DNA of 64,000 bases from Cedecea neteri (GTDB lineage: Bacteria; Pseudomonadota; Gammaproteobacteria; Enterobacterales; Enterobacteriaceae): assembly GCF_000758305.1 (NCBI RefSeq), contig NZ_CP009458.1, positions 1,426,001 through 1,490,000 of the forward strand, read 5' to 3'. A program made the translations under genes and the position numbers. Of the stretch, positions 24,411 through 35,517 are shown piece after piece; position 1 is the first letter of the stretch; each line of letters starts with the position of its first letter. The notes under the pieces are model-generated. The model had not been told where the DNA came from, did not search any database, and was given only the letters and a program-made list of their open reading frames with translations.

Positions 24411-24836
24411 ATGGCTTTGGCGTTAGGCCGTTTTACGCCTGCTGTAATGCATAGCCTGCGTGTCCCCGTGCAGGTTGCCCTGTACGCCGGACTTTTTGTT
24501 TTTGCCGAACAGTTGGTGACGTGGGGGCATCTGCCGCTGCCCGCGAACCTGGTGGGGATGTTGCTCCTGCTGGCGCTGATTATTTGCCGCATTGTGCCGC
24601 TGAAATGGGTCAGGGAAGGGTCGAAATGGTTGCTGGCCGAGATGCTGCTGTTCTTCGTTCCGGCGGTTGTGGCGGTGGTGAACTACTCGCAGCTGCTGAT
24701 GGTGGAAGGCTGGCGCATTTTTGCCGTGATTGCGGTCAGTACCGTGCTGGTGCTTGGCAGCACGGCCTTTGTGGTGGAAAAAGTCTATCGTTTTGAACTG
24801 GCTCGCGAAGCTCGCAGGCAGTCCCGTCATGACTAA
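24411..24836 (+). CDS. CidA/LrgA family holin-like protein
   Basis: The 141-residue inner-membrane protein has four hydrophobic segments and the family stretch LPLPANLVGMLLLLALIICRIVPLKWV (motif residues around 47-73). The ATG at 24411 is chosen because GGAG lies 8 nt upstream and earlier in-frame codons give a non-family extension. Family members modulate murein hydrolase activity and export of small metabolites. Its end overlaps the next gene by 8 nt. Confidence 0.88.
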   Translation: MALALGRFTPAVMHSLRVPVQVALYAGLFVFAEQLVTWGHLPLPANLVGMLLLLALIICRIVPLKWVREGSKWLLAEMLLFFVPAVVAVVNYSQLLMVEGWRIFAVIAVSTVLVLGSTAFVVEKVYRFELAREARRQSRHD

Positions 24837-25518
24837 CTTCCAGCTCAGCGTGCTGTGCCTTGTGGTCACGCTGGTTTTCTACTTCGCCAATAAACGCCTG
24901 TATCGCCGTTTTCGCAAACTGCCGCTGATGCCGCTGGTCTTTACGCCGGTGCTACTGGTGGGGATGCTTGTCTTCGGCCATATCTCCTACAGCAACTACA
25001 TGGGGGAGGCGCACTGGCTGCTGTGGTTGCTTGGGCCTGCCACCATTGCTTTTGCGGTGCCGGTTTATGACAACCTCCGGGTGATAAAACGCCACTGGAT
25101 GTCGCTTTCTGCGGGCGTGCTGACGGCCATGATAGTGGCGGTGACCAGCTCGATTTGGCTGGCCCGTTTATTTACCCTGCCGGACGGCATTCAGCGTAGC
25201 CTTGCCGTGCGCTCGATTACCACGCCTTTTGCTCTGGCGGCCGCGAAGCCCATCGGCGGCGAGCCGGAACTGGTGGCGCTGTTTGTGGTGATCACCGGCG
25301 TGTTCGGTATGGCGGTAGGGGACGTGCTGTTTCTGCGCCTGTCGATCAGGGAAGGGATAGCCAAAGGCGCGGGGTTCGGTGCGGCTTCTCACGGCGCGGG
25401 TACCGCTCGCTCTTATGAGCTTGGGCCGCAGGAAGGGGTGATTGCCAGCCTGGTGATGATGCTGTCCGGCGTGGTGACGGTTTTGGTCGCACCGCTGGTC
25501 AGCTGGTTGATGTTTTAA
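24829..25518 (+). CDS. CidB/LrgB family autolysis modulator
   Basis: The 229-residue polytopic membrane protein has the LrgB signature: ATIAFAVPVYDNLRVIKRHW, AVRSITTPFALA, GFGAASHGAGTARSYELGPQEG. It acts with the CidA-type partner, whose gene it overlaps by 8 nt. The ATG at 24829 is chosen for agreement with family length. It corresponds to the yohJ/yohK type in E. coli, but here lies between yjcE and actP. Confidence 0.9.
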   Translation: MTNFQLSVLCLVVTLVFYFANKRLYRRFRKLPLMPLVFTPVLLVGMLVFGHISYSNYMGEAHWLLWLLGPATIAFAVPVYDNLRVIKRHWMSLSAGVLTAMIVAVTSSIWLARLFTLPDGIQRSLAVRSITTPFALAAAKPIGGEPELVALFVVITGVFGMAVGDVLFLRLSIREGIAKGAGFGAASHGAGTARSYELGPQEGVIASLVMMLSGVVTVLVAPLVSWLMF

Positions 25519-25520
25519 CC

Positions 25521-25545
25521 TACCGGGGCCGCAATAGCCCCGGTA
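25521..25545. terminator. Hairpin between convergent cidB-like gene and actP
   Basis: TACCGGGGC (25521-25529) pairs with GCCCCGGTA (25537-25545). It lies directly after the cidB-like stop. No T-run follows on either strand, so it may terminate poorly or act as a 3' stabiliser. Confidence 0.5.
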
Positions 25546-25557
25546 AGTACTTACTAA

Positions 25558-27207
25558 CTAATGAGCCCGTCCCTGATCGATGCCGATACCGGTTTGAGAG
25601 CGAATAAACTGCGCGCGGAACTTCTCCCGCTCCAGCTTACCTTCCGGCGTATTATCGGTAATCGAGAACAGCCAGATGCCGACAAACGCAATCAGAATAG
25701 AGAACAGCGCCGGGTACTCGTACGGGAAGACCGCTTTTTCGTGGCCGAGGATCTGCACCCAGATAGTCGGGCCCAGAATCATCAGCACTACCGCCGTCAG
25801 CAGGCCGAGCCAGCCGCCAATCATTGCACCGCGCGTGGTCAGCTTCGACCAGTACATCGACAGCAGGATAATCGGGAAGTTACAGCTCGCGGCAATGGAG
25901 AATGCCAGCCCCACCATGAAAGCAATGTTCTGTTTTTCAAACAGAATGCCCAGCAGGATAGCCACCACTCCCAGCACCAGAACGGTGATTTTCGACACTT
26001 TCAGCTCATCGCGTTCGGATGCGCCTTTGCGGAAGACGTTGGCGTAAAGGTCGTGAGACACCGCTGAGGCGCCCGCCAGCGTTAACCCGGCCACAACCGC
26101 GAGGATGGTGGCGAAGGCAACCGCAGAGATAAAGCCGAGGAACAGGTTCCCACCCACTGCGTCGGCGAGGTGAACCGCCGCCATATTGTTGCCACCAATC
26201 AGCGCGCCCGCCGCGTCTTTAAACGCCGGGTTAGCACCTACTAACATGATGGCGCCAAAACCGATGATAAAGGTCAGGATGTAGAAGTAACCCATGAAGC
26301 CGGTGGCGTAAAACACGCTTTTACGAGCTTCGCGGGCGTCGCTCACGGTGAAGAAGCGCATCAGAATATGCGGCAAACCAGCGGTGCCGAACATCAGGCC
26401 GAGGCCCAGAGACAGCGCAGAAATAGGGTCTTTCACCAGCCCGCCAGGGCTCATGATCGCCGCGCCTTTAGGGTGCACCGCCATTGCCTCATTGAACAGA
26501 TTATTGAAGCTGAAACCGACGTGCTTCATTACCATAAACGCCATGAAACTTGCGCCGAACAGCAGCAGCACGGCCTTGATGATTTGTACCCAGGTCGTCG
26601 CCAGCATGCCGCCAAACAGCACGTACATCACCATCAGCACGCCTACCAGCACCACGGCGACGTGGTAGTTCAGGCCGAACAGCAGCTCGATGAGCTTCCC
26701 GGCGCCAACCATCTGGGCAATCAGGTAAAGGGCAACGACGACCAGCGATCCACAGGCAGACAGCGTGCGGATTGGCCCCTGCTTGAGGCGATACGACGCC
26801 ACATCGGCAAAGGTATAGCGGCCCAGGTTACGCAGGCGCTCGGCGATCAGGAACAGAATAATCGGCCAGCCGACCAGGAAGCCCAGGGAGTAAATCAGGC
26901 CGTCATAACCTGAGGTGTACACCAGCGCGGAAATCCCGAGGAACGAGGCCGCCGACATAAAGTCACCGGCAATCGCCAGGCCATTCTGGAAACCGGTAAT
27001 GTTGCCGCCCGCGGTGTAATAGTCGCTGCGGGAGCGAACGCGCTTGGACGCCCAGTAAGTGATATACAGCGTCAGAGCGACGAAAATCAGGAACATGATA
27101 ATCGCCTGCCAGTTCGTTGGCTGGCGCTGCACGTCGCCGGTTATGGCATCGGCGGCAAAGGCACCGGCCGGCAGCAGAGCGGCAAAGACCGCAAGAAAAC
27201 GTTTCAT
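25558..27207 (-). CDS. actP: Acetate/cation symporter ActP
   Basis: The 549-residue sodium:solute symporter family permease imports acetate, glycolate and tellurite. It begins with a cleavable-type leader (MKRFLAVFAALLPAGAFA) and has about 13 membrane segments, with the SSS motifs GGNITGFQNGLAIAGDFMSAAS and LARYTFADVASYR-like GRYTFADVASYR. Length is that of E. coli. It overlaps yjcH by 4 nt (ATGA) and is the last gene of acs-yjcH-actP. Confidence 0.96.
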   Translation of the reverse strand: MKRFLAVFAALLPAGAFAADAITGDVQRQPTNWQAIIMFLIFVALTLYITYWASKRVRSRSDYYTAGGNITGFQNGLAIAGDFMSAASFLGISALVYTSGYDGLIYSLGFLVGWPIILFLIAERLRNLGRYTFADVASYRLKQGPIRTLSACGSLVVVALYLIAQMVGAGKLIELLFGLNYHVAVVLVGVLMVMYVLFGGMLATTWVQIIKAVLLLFGASFMAFMVMKHVGFSFNNLFNEAMAVHPKGAAIMSPGGLVKDPISALSLGLGLMFGTAGLPHILMRFFTVSDAREARKSVFYATGFMGYFYILTFIIGFGAIMLVGANPAFKDAAGALIGGNNMAAVHLADAVGGNLFLGFISAVAFATILAVVAGLTLAGASAVSHDLYANVFRKGASERDELKVSKITVLVLGVVAILLGILFEKQNIAFMVGLAFSIAASCNFPIILLSMYWSKLTTRGAMIGGWLGLLTAVVLMILGPTIWVQILGHEKAVFPYEYPALFSILIAFVGIWLFSITDNTPEGKLEREKFRAQFIRSQTGIGIDQGRAH

Positions 27208-27518
27208 TTAACCCCCACTTCACGCAGCACTTCGTTATTCAGGCGGTCAAATTCGCCGTTAGCACGCCAGACATAAACCCCGGTGAGCAGGAAGGAAATA
27301 ACGATCACGCCGATGCCGATAGGGATGCCCCGCGTGACGCTGGTGCCGTCATGCAACGGGGTGCCAAGCCACGCGGGTGCGAAGGCAATCAGCAAAATAA
27401 AACCAACGTAAATCACTAACATAATCAGTGACAGAAGGGCGGCAAACCGTTGCCTTTTGGAAACCAACTCCCTGAAATGCGCACTGCTTTCTATCCGCTG
27501 ATAAATGGTGTCATTCAT
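27204..27518 (-). CDS. yjcH: Inner-membrane protein YjcH
   Basis: The 104-residue DUF485 protein has two membrane helices and starts MNDTIYQRIESSAHFRELVSKRQRF. The start at 27518 reproduces the E. coli length and excludes a repeat-encoded N-terminal extension. It is co-transcribed with acs and actP in acetate scavenging, and its biochemical role is not established. Confidence 0.92.
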   Translation of the reverse strand: MNDTIYQRIESSAHFRELVSKRQRFAALLSLIMLVIYVGFILLIAFAPAWLGTPLHDGTSVTRGIPIGIGVIVISFLLTGVYVWRANGEFDRLNNEVLREVGVK

Positions 27519-27564
27519 CACAGAATCTCCAGAGGTTTTTGTAGGGTAGGTATTTGTAGTTATT

Positions 27565-27587
27565 CCCTCTCCCTGAACGGGAGAGGG
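27565..27587. repeat. Solo palindromic repeat between acs and yjcH
   Basis: CCCTCTCCC and GGGAGAGGG arms enclose a 5-nt loop. It is a short member of the repeat family seen at 31.3, 37.3, 41.2 and 48.1 kb, here inside the acs operon 11 nt after the acs stop. Confidence 0.7.
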
Positions 27588-27598
27588 GGAGAACAAGG

Positions 27599-29557
<1,959 letters not shown>

Positions 29558-29983
29558 GGCTTTTTTTCTCCTTTAGGATGTTAATAATATGTCACACAAA
29601 CGTTAATAGTAGGGGTATTGGCAGCTTTGTTTACTTTTTGGGCGGCAGATCACGCATTAAAATAATCGCGCAAAAATTGTTCAAACAGATGAATCATAAG
29701 AATTAATTACCTTTGGTACTTATTTCCAAAAACAAATAATGAAATTTTTTCCATAACAATAAGTTATATTCATATTCCCCCGAAAAATCCTGTTTATCTA
29801 TGCAATGTAAGTGCATAACCCTAAAAATGAAGGGTTGCGCAGCAGGCTATCGGGATGGTACTGATACGGCGCTTTAAAAAACCCCGCTTAACACCTGATG
29901 TTTGTCATACCCCCTTTCAGTTTGTGACCTTCTCCTGAGTCAACAGCATGGGAATGGCGTTTTTTTGAGGAACTGTCGTCGTT
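29558..29983. other. acs-gltP intergenic region without nrf genes
   Basis: This 426-bp AT-rich divergent promoter region holds the upstream sequences of acs (minus) and gltP (plus). In E. coli K-12 the nrfABCDEFG nitrite reductase operon occupies this site; here no part of it is visible. I found no convincing full CRP dyad. No small gene recognised. Confidence 0.7.
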
Positions 29984-31297
29984 ATGAAAAACTTTAAAAT
30001 GAGCCTGGCCTGGCAAATCTTGCTGGCGCTGGTGCTGGGCATTATCCTGGGAAGTTTTCTACATTATCAAAGTGATAGCCGTGAATGGCTGGTCGCTAAC
30101 CTGCTGTCACCGGCGGGCGATATCTTTATTCACCTGATCAAAATGATCGTTGTGCCGATTGTGATTTCCACCCTGGTGGTCGGGATTGCGGGCGTCGGCG
30201 ACGCCAAACAGCTTGGCCGCATCGGCGCTAAAACCATCATTTATTTCGAAGTGATCACGACGGTTGCCATCATTCTGGGCATTACGCTCGCGAATGTTTT
30301 CCAGCCGGGCCACGGCATAGATATGTCGCAGCTTGCTACCGTGGATATTTCGAAATACCAACATACGGCGCAGGACGTACAAAGCCATGCTCACGGCCTG
30401 ATGGGTACTATTCTGTCGCTCGTGCCTACCAACATCGTGGCATCAATGGCGAAGGGCGAGATGCTGCCGATCATCTTCTTCTCGGTGCTGTTTGGCCTGG
30501 GGCTGTCGTCGCTGCCCGCGACTCATCGCGAGCCGCTGGTGACCGTTTTCCGCTCCATCTCTGAAACCATGTTCAAGGTGACGCACATGGTGATGCGCTA
30601 TGCGCCGGTGGGCGTTTTCGCGTTGATTTCCGTGACCGTGGCTAACTTTGGCTTTGCCTCGCTCTGGCCGCTGCTGAAGTTGGTGGTGCTGGTATACGTG
30701 GCGATTGCCTTCTTTGCGCTGGTGGTGCTGGGCGCGGTGGCGCGCCTGTGCGGGCTGAAAATCACCATCCTGATGCGCATTCTGAAAGACGAACTGATTC
30801 TGGCGTTTTCTACCGCCAGCTCCGAGAGCGTGCTGCCGCGTATCATCGAGAAGATGGAAGCCTATGGCGCACCGGCGTCGATTACCAGCTTCGTGGTGCC
30901 AACCGGCTACTCGTTTAACCTGGACGGCTCCACGCTTTATCAGAGCATCGCGGCGATCTTTATTGCTCAGCTGTATGGCATTGAGCTGTCGCTGTGGCAG
31001 GAAATCATTCTGGTGCTGACGTTGATGGTGACCTCAAAAGGGATTGCCGGCGTGCCGGGCGTCTCCTTCGTGGTACTGCTGGCGACGCTTGGCAGCGTCG
31101 GTATTCCGCTGGAAGGGCTGGCGTTTATTGCCGGGGTTGACCGTATTCTGGATATGGCGCGTACCGCGCTGAACGTGGTCGGCAACGCGCTGGCGGTGCT
31201 GGTTATCGCCAAGTGGGAGCATAAGTTCGACCATAAAAAAGCCCAGGCCTATGAGCGTGAGCTTTTTGGGAAGTTTGACAGTAAGGCGAGTAGTTAA
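29984..31297 (+). CDS. gltP: Glutamate/aspartate:H+ symporter GltP
   Basis: The 437-residue DAACS-family inner-membrane transporter takes up glutamate and aspartate with protons. Family signatures are present: the serine-rich FSTASSESVLPRIIEKME, VPTGYSFNLDGSTLYQSIAAIF, and MVTSKGIAGVPGVSFVVL. Length equals E. coli GltP. A GAGGA ribosome binding site lies upstream of the ATG. It ends at the palindromic repeat pair 31304-31420. Confidence 0.96.
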   Translation: MKNFKMSLAWQILLALVLGIILGSFLHYQSDSREWLVANLLSPAGDIFIHLIKMIVVPIVISTLVVGIAGVGDAKQLGRIGAKTIIYFEVITTVAIILGITLANVFQPGHGIDMSQLATVDISKYQHTAQDVQSHAHGLMGTILSLVPTNIVASMAKGEMLPIIFFSVLFGLGLSSLPATHREPLVTVFRSISETMFKVTHMVMRYAPVGVFALISVTVANFGFASLWPLLKLVVLVYVAIAFFALVVLGAVARLCGLKITILMRILKDELILAFSTASSESVLPRIIEKMEAYGAPASITSFVVPTGYSFNLDGSTLYQSIAAIFIAQLYGIELSLWQEIILVLTLMVTSKGIAGVPGVSFVVLLATLGSVGIPLEGLAFIAGVDRILDMARTALNVVGNALAVLVIAKWEHKFDHKKAQAYERELFGKFDSKASS

Positions 31298-31303
31298 GTA
31301 AAG

Positions 31304-31420
31304 CCCCTCACCCCGGCCCTCTCCCCACAGGGGAGAGGGAGGAAAATTCCTCAAAGGGGTGAATGAGAATACATTTTCTTTATCCCCTCTCCCCTTTGGG
31401 GAGAGGGTTAGGGTGAGGGG
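31304..31420. repeat. Inverted pair of GC-rich palindromic repeats
   Basis: Two 37-bp units, each itself a hairpin, lie in opposite orientation between convergent gltP and fdhF. The outer arms (31304-31326 and 31398-31420) match at 20 of 23 positions (CCCCTCACCC-CGG/TAA-CCCTCTCCCC). The layout is like a BIME and probably terminates or stabilises both transcripts. Confidence 0.85.
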
Positions 31421-31425
31421 ATGTC

Positions 31426-33573
31426 TTACCCCATCGCGCTTTCGCGCAGCCGGGCCTTCAGCTTGTTGTACTCATCAATCACATACTGCTCGGCGGCCTG
31501 CTGATCGGCGATCGGCTCGACGCGCACGGCGCAGTACTTGTACTCCGGCGTTTTGGTAATCGGGCTCAGGTTCTCCGTCACCAGCTCATTACAGGCACCA
31601 ATCCACCACTGATAGGTCATGTACACCGCGCCTTTATTCGGACGTTCGCTGACCGCTGCCCGGGTAATAACCCGGCCTTTGCGCGAATTCACCCAAATCA
31701 ATGCTTCATCTTCAATGCCCAGCCGGGCGGCATCTTCGACGTGGATTTGTGCATAACCCGGCTCATCGGCCAGCGCTGCCAGGGCTGCACAGTTCCCGGT
31801 CATTGAACGACAGGAGTAGTGGCCAACTTCACGCACTGTCGAAAGCACCATCGGGTACTCGTCGGTGACGCGATCGATAGGCGGTGCCCAGTCGCAGGTG
31901 AAGAACTGCCCCAGCCCGTTAGGGCGTTCGAACTTGCTTTCATACAAGTAAGAAGTGCCCTGATCCGCGTCGGACGTGTCCCGGCAAGGCCACTGGATAT
32001 AGCCCAGCTCGCCCATCTTCTCGTAGGTTGCCCCGTAGAAGTCCGGGCACAGGTGGCGCAGCTCGTCCCAGATTTCCTGGGTGTTGCTGTAGCGCATCGG
32101 GTAGCCCATACGGGTGGAGATTTCGCTGATAATCTGCCAGTCCGTTTTGAGATCCCACTTCGGCTCAACCGCTTTAAAGAAGCGCTGGAAGCCACGGTCG
32201 GCGGCGGTGAAGACGCCTTCATGCTCGCCCCAGGAGGTGGACGGTAAAATAACGTCTGCCTCGGCGGCGGTTTTGGTCATGAAGATGTCCTGCACAATCA
32301 CCAGCTCAAGCCCGGCAAACGCTTTGCGCACGGCGGAAAGCTCGGCGTCGGTCTGGAGCGGATCTTCCCCCATAATATAGGCCGCACGGACTTCCCCGTG
32401 CTCGACGCGGTGAGGCAGTTCGCTGATGCGGTAGCCGTTAGCCTCCGGCAGAGCGTCAACGCCCCAGGCTGCCGCAAATTTGCTGCGGGTTTCCGCGTCA
32501 CGAACGTACTGATTGCCGGGGAACATATCCGGCAGCGCGCCCATATCGCAGGCACCCTGCACGTTGTTCTGGCCGCGAACCGGGTTCACACCCACGTTAG
32601 GCTTGCCGAGGTTGCCGGTCATCAGCGCCAGGCTGGTGAGCGAGCGCACGGTTTCCACGCCCTGGTAGAACTGGGTCACGCCCATGCCCCACAGGATGGT
32701 GGCCGTTTTGGCTTTGGCATACATACGCGCGGCCGCACGGATTTCCCCGGCGCTGACGCCAGTGATTTCTTCTACGGATTCCGGCGTATAGCCTTCAACA
32801 ATTTTGCGATACTCCTCGAAGCCCTCGGTACGAGAAGCGACGAAAGCGTGGTCGTAAAGATTCTCTTCAATAATGACGTGGCCAATCGCATTCAGCAGCG
32901 CGATGTTTGAGCCGTTGCGTAACCTTAAATGCATGTCGGCAATGCGCGCGGTTTCAATTTTGCGCGGATCGACAACAATAATCTGTGCCCCTTTCTGCTT
33001 CGCCTTAATCACGCGATTAGCCACGATAGGGTGTGAATCTGCCGGGTTGTACCCGAACACAAAGACTAAATCAGTATCCTCAATCTCGACGATGGAGTTA
33101 CTCATCGCGCCATTCCCGACCGACTGGTGCAGACCTGCAACCGATGGGCCGTGTCAGACACGTGCGCAGCAATCGACGTTATTGGTTCCAATAACGGCGC
33201 GCGCAAATTTTTGCATTACATAGTTGGTTTCGTTGCCGGTCCCGCGTGAGGAGCCGGTGGTTTGAATGGCGTTCGGGCCATACTTGGCTTTGATCTCGCT
33301 CAGGCGTGAGCTGACGTAATCCAGCGCTTCGTCCCAGGATACGGCTTCCAGCTTGCCGCCGCGCTCGCGGCGAATCATCGGAGTTTTCAGGCGCGGGGTA
33401 AGGATTTTGGTGTCAGTGATAAAATCCCAACCGTAATACCCCTTCAGGCACAGGTCGCCCTGGTTGGTTTTACCCTGTGCGCCTTCCGCCTTGACGATTT
33501 TGCCGTTATCCACCACCAGGTTTATCTTGCAACCCGAGGCGCAATAGGGGCAAACCGTGACGACTTTTTTCAT
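31426..33573 (-). CDS. fdhF: Formate dehydrogenase H, selenocysteine-containing
   Basis: This Mo/W-bisMGD enzyme oxidises formate in the formate-hydrogenlyase complex. The reading frame runs through an in-frame UGA at 33154-33156, codon 140, read as selenocysteine in NVDCCARV-U-HGPSVAGLHQ. Including it gives 715 residues, as in E. coli. The N-terminal [4Fe-4S] motif is CPYCASGCKINLVV...DLCLKGY. The start MKKVVTVCPYC at 33573 is chosen by homology. A SECIS element follows the UGA and a sigma-54 promoter lies upstream. It should not be annotated as two ORFs or a pseudogene. Confidence 0.97.
33108..33156 (-). promoter_or_regulatory. SECIS element of fdhF
   Basis: Immediately 3' of the UGA on the minus strand, the segment GGTTGCAGGTCTGCACC forms the apical stem-loop with UGCA/UGCA pairing, a bulged U and the GGUC loop recognised by SelB in E. 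coli fdhF. Flanking sequence is nearly identical to the E. coli element. Confidence 0.92.
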
Positions 33574-33642
33574 CATGTTGCTCCAGTCAATGCTGTCATT
33601 TAAGTGCGGCGATAAATGCAAACCGCCTTGCTGCGCCACTCA

Positions 33643-33659
33643 ATGCATTATCTATGCCA
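33643..33659 (-). promoter_or_regulatory. Sigma-54 promoter of fdhF
   Basis: On the minus strand TGGCATAGATAATGCAT has the GG and GC dinucleotides separated by exactly 10 bp, the -24/-12 arrangement of RpoN promoters. The GC is about 72 nt upstream of the fdhF ATG. E. coli fdhF is RpoN/FhlA dependent. Confidence 0.88.
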
Positions 33660-33727
33660 CATAGAGTGAGTGGGTATTGGCGCGGGTTTGGCGGGTATCC
33701 GGCGAATGGGCTGACGAAAGACCGGGG

Positions 33728-33750
33728 ATTTCGTCATAAATGACGTGTCG
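33728..33750. promoter_or_regulatory. Candidate FhlA upstream activating site
   Basis: ATTTCGTCA (33728-33736) and TGACGTGTCG (33741-33750) form a partial dyad about 85 bp upstream of the sigma-54 promoter. They resemble the TGTCG/ATTTCGTCA elements bound by FhlA at formate-regulon promoters, as recalled. The site also lies near the divergent response-regulator gene. Confidence 0.5.
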
Positions 33751-33867
33751 AACTGACGGCCATTTGTGACAGTGATAGAAAATTCCGCACGGATTTGTGT
33801 TCTTTCTGCGGCGCGCAATCAACAATCGCTCACACTAAAAAGAACCTCCTCCCCTCCGGAGACAATA

Positions 33868-34602
33868 ATGAAACCTGCAATCCTGGTGGTGGATGACGAC
33901 AAGGCCATTTGCGACGTGCTGCGCGATGTGCTCAGTGAACACGTTTTTGATGTGTTGGTATGCCACAGCGGGAATGAAGCGCTGCAAATTGTGGCGTCAG
34001 AGCCTTCTGTGGCGCTGATTTTGCTGGACATGATGCTGCCGGATACCAACGGCCTGCTGGTGCTTCAGCAGGTGCAGAAACTGCGTCCCGCTTTACCGGT
34101 GGTGATGCTGACCGGCATGGGTAGCGAGTCCGATGTAGTGGTGGGGCTGGAAATGGGCGCCGATGACTACATCGCCAAACCGTTCAACGGTCGCGTGGTC
34201 GTCGCGCGGGTGAAGGCGGTGCTGAGGCGCAGCGGAGCGCTGGCCGTAGAAAGCAGCCCGACCAAAACCAGCGGGCTGCAGTTTAACGGCTGGCGGCTGG
34301 ACACCGATCGCTGCCAGTTGATGAATGCTCAACAGCAGCAGGTTGATCTCACTCAGGGCGAATATGGCCTGCTGCTTTCCCTGGTGCAGAACGCCAGGAA
34401 AGTGCTGTCGCGAGAAAAGCTGCTCGAGCTAACCCACAGCGAAAGCCTCGAAGTGTTCGACCGCACCATCGACGTATTAATCATGCGGCTGCGCCGAAAA
34501 ATCGAGGTCAATCCGCACCAGCCCACGCTGATTCGCACCATCCGCGGCGTGGGTTACGTCTTCGCCGCCGACATCACCCACGGCGAAAATAATGCGGTTT
34601 AG
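33868..34602 (+). CDS. OmpR-family response regulator
   Basis: The 244-residue regulator has an N-terminal receiver (VVDDDKAICDVL; phospho-acceptor near D54 in LILLDMMLPDTNG; lysine in DDYIAKPFNGR) and a C-terminal OmpR-type winged helix (LTQGEYGLLLSLVQNARKVLSREKLLEL, FDRTIDVLIMRLRRKIE). The ATG at 33868 is preferred for its CGGAG ribosome binding site and family start. No kinase adjoins it; the hybrid kinase at 41351 across the sugar island is the closest candidate partner. It converges on the AraC gene with a 3-nt gap. Confidence 0.9.
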   Translation: MKPAILVVDDDKAICDVLRDVLSEHVFDVLVCHSGNEALQIVASEPSVALILLDMMLPDTNGLLVLQQVQKLRPALPVVMLTGMGSESDVVVGLEMGADDYIAKPFNGRVVVARVKAVLRRSGALAVESSPTKTSGLQFNGWRLDTDRCQLMNAQQQQVDLTQGEYGLLLSLVQNARKVLSREKLLELTHSESLEVFDRTIDVLIMRLRRKIEVNPHQPTLIRTIRGVGYVFAADITHGENNAV

Positions 34603-34605
34603 CGG

Positions 34606-35418
34606 TTATTTGCCTGCGGAAAAATAGCGGGCGGGTGAAGTGCCAAAGGCATTTTTGAACATATGAATAAAATTGCCCGGCGACGCATAGCCAAGTAATT
34701 CTGAAACCTCCGACACCGACATCCCCAGCGCCAGCTTATCCAGCCCGTGGGTCAGCCGAACCTGCCTGCGCCACTGGGCAAAATTCAGGCCGGTTTCCGC
34801 CACAAAAAGGCGACGCAGAGTGCGGGGCGAAAGCGCCCCGAATGCCGCCCACGCTTCAAAAGTCCGCTCATCGCCGGGGTTGGCGAGCAGCGCAGAAGCC
34901 ACTTTTTTCAGCCGGTTGTCCGTCGGCATCGGTAAATGCAGCGCTTCATGCGGCGCACGACAAATCTCGTCGTAAATAACGGCGGCCATGCGCTGCTGTT
35001 CCGGCTCGGGTTCCGCCTGCTTATCCCATTGGCAGGCGCGACGGGCGAGCGCGTGAAGCACCTCTGAAACGGCAATCACGCAGGGCTTTTCCGGCAAACC
35101 CGAGCAGCTTTCGGGCGCAATCAGCAGCGTCCAGCCTTTGACGGCTCCGCTGATGCTGACTTTGTGGGTGACGCCCGGCGGCAGCCAGCTGGCGCGATGA
35201 GGAGGCAAAAACCAGGCTCCGTCGGCGGTGTGAACGTGCAGTAACCCAGACTCAACGCAAAAAACCTGGCCGCGCAGATGCTGATGCCAGGCCACCTCAC
35301 GCGTGCCGAGCAGATATTCACTTTCAGGTGCGACGCTGCCTTCAAGCGCAATCAGCGCCGGGCCGCTAAGCCATTCGCTGTAGTCGGGGGCTGGTGACTG
35401 AGGAGTATTTTTTATCAT
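34606..35418 (-). CDS. AraC-family transcriptional regulator
   Basis: The 270-residue regulator has an N-terminal cupin-like sensing domain (ATREVAWHQHLRGQVFCVESGLLHV) and two C-terminal helix-turn-helices (SPRTLRRLFVAETGLNFAQWRRQVRLTHGL, MSVSEVSELLGYASPGNFIHMFKNAFG). It is divergent from the FAD monooxygenase across about 100 bp, the expected target. Effector unknown. Confidence 0.88.
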   Translation of the reverse strand: MIKNTPQSPAPDYSEWLSGPALIALEGSVAPESEYLLGTREVAWHQHLRGQVFCVESGLLHVHTADGAWFLPPHRASWLPPGVTHKVSISGAVKGWTLLIAPESCSGLPEKPCVIAVSEVLHALARRACQWDKQAEPEPEQQRMAAVIYDEICRAPHEALHLPMPTDNRLKKVASALLANPGDERTFEAWAAFGALSPRTLRRLFVAETGLNFAQWRRQVRLTHGLDKLALGMSVSEVSELLGYASPGNFIHMFKNAFGTSPARYFSAGK

Positions 35419-35517
35419 GGCCGGTTTTCACTATTTATCGTCCGTATAACGTTATCCTTGCGCGGTCGAGCCGTGCAACTCTTTTGTGGAACCAGAACAA
35501 ACCACAAAGGAAGGCTC

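Noticed and set aside
29558..29983. CRP sites controlling acs or gltP
   Set aside because: Only isolated half-sites (TCACA near 29592, TGTGA near 29922) were found without matching partners at 6 bp.
31426..33573. fdhF as a frameshifted or nonsense pseudogene
   Set aside because: The stop is UGA at the known Sec140 position with a conserved SECIS, and both sides are intact.
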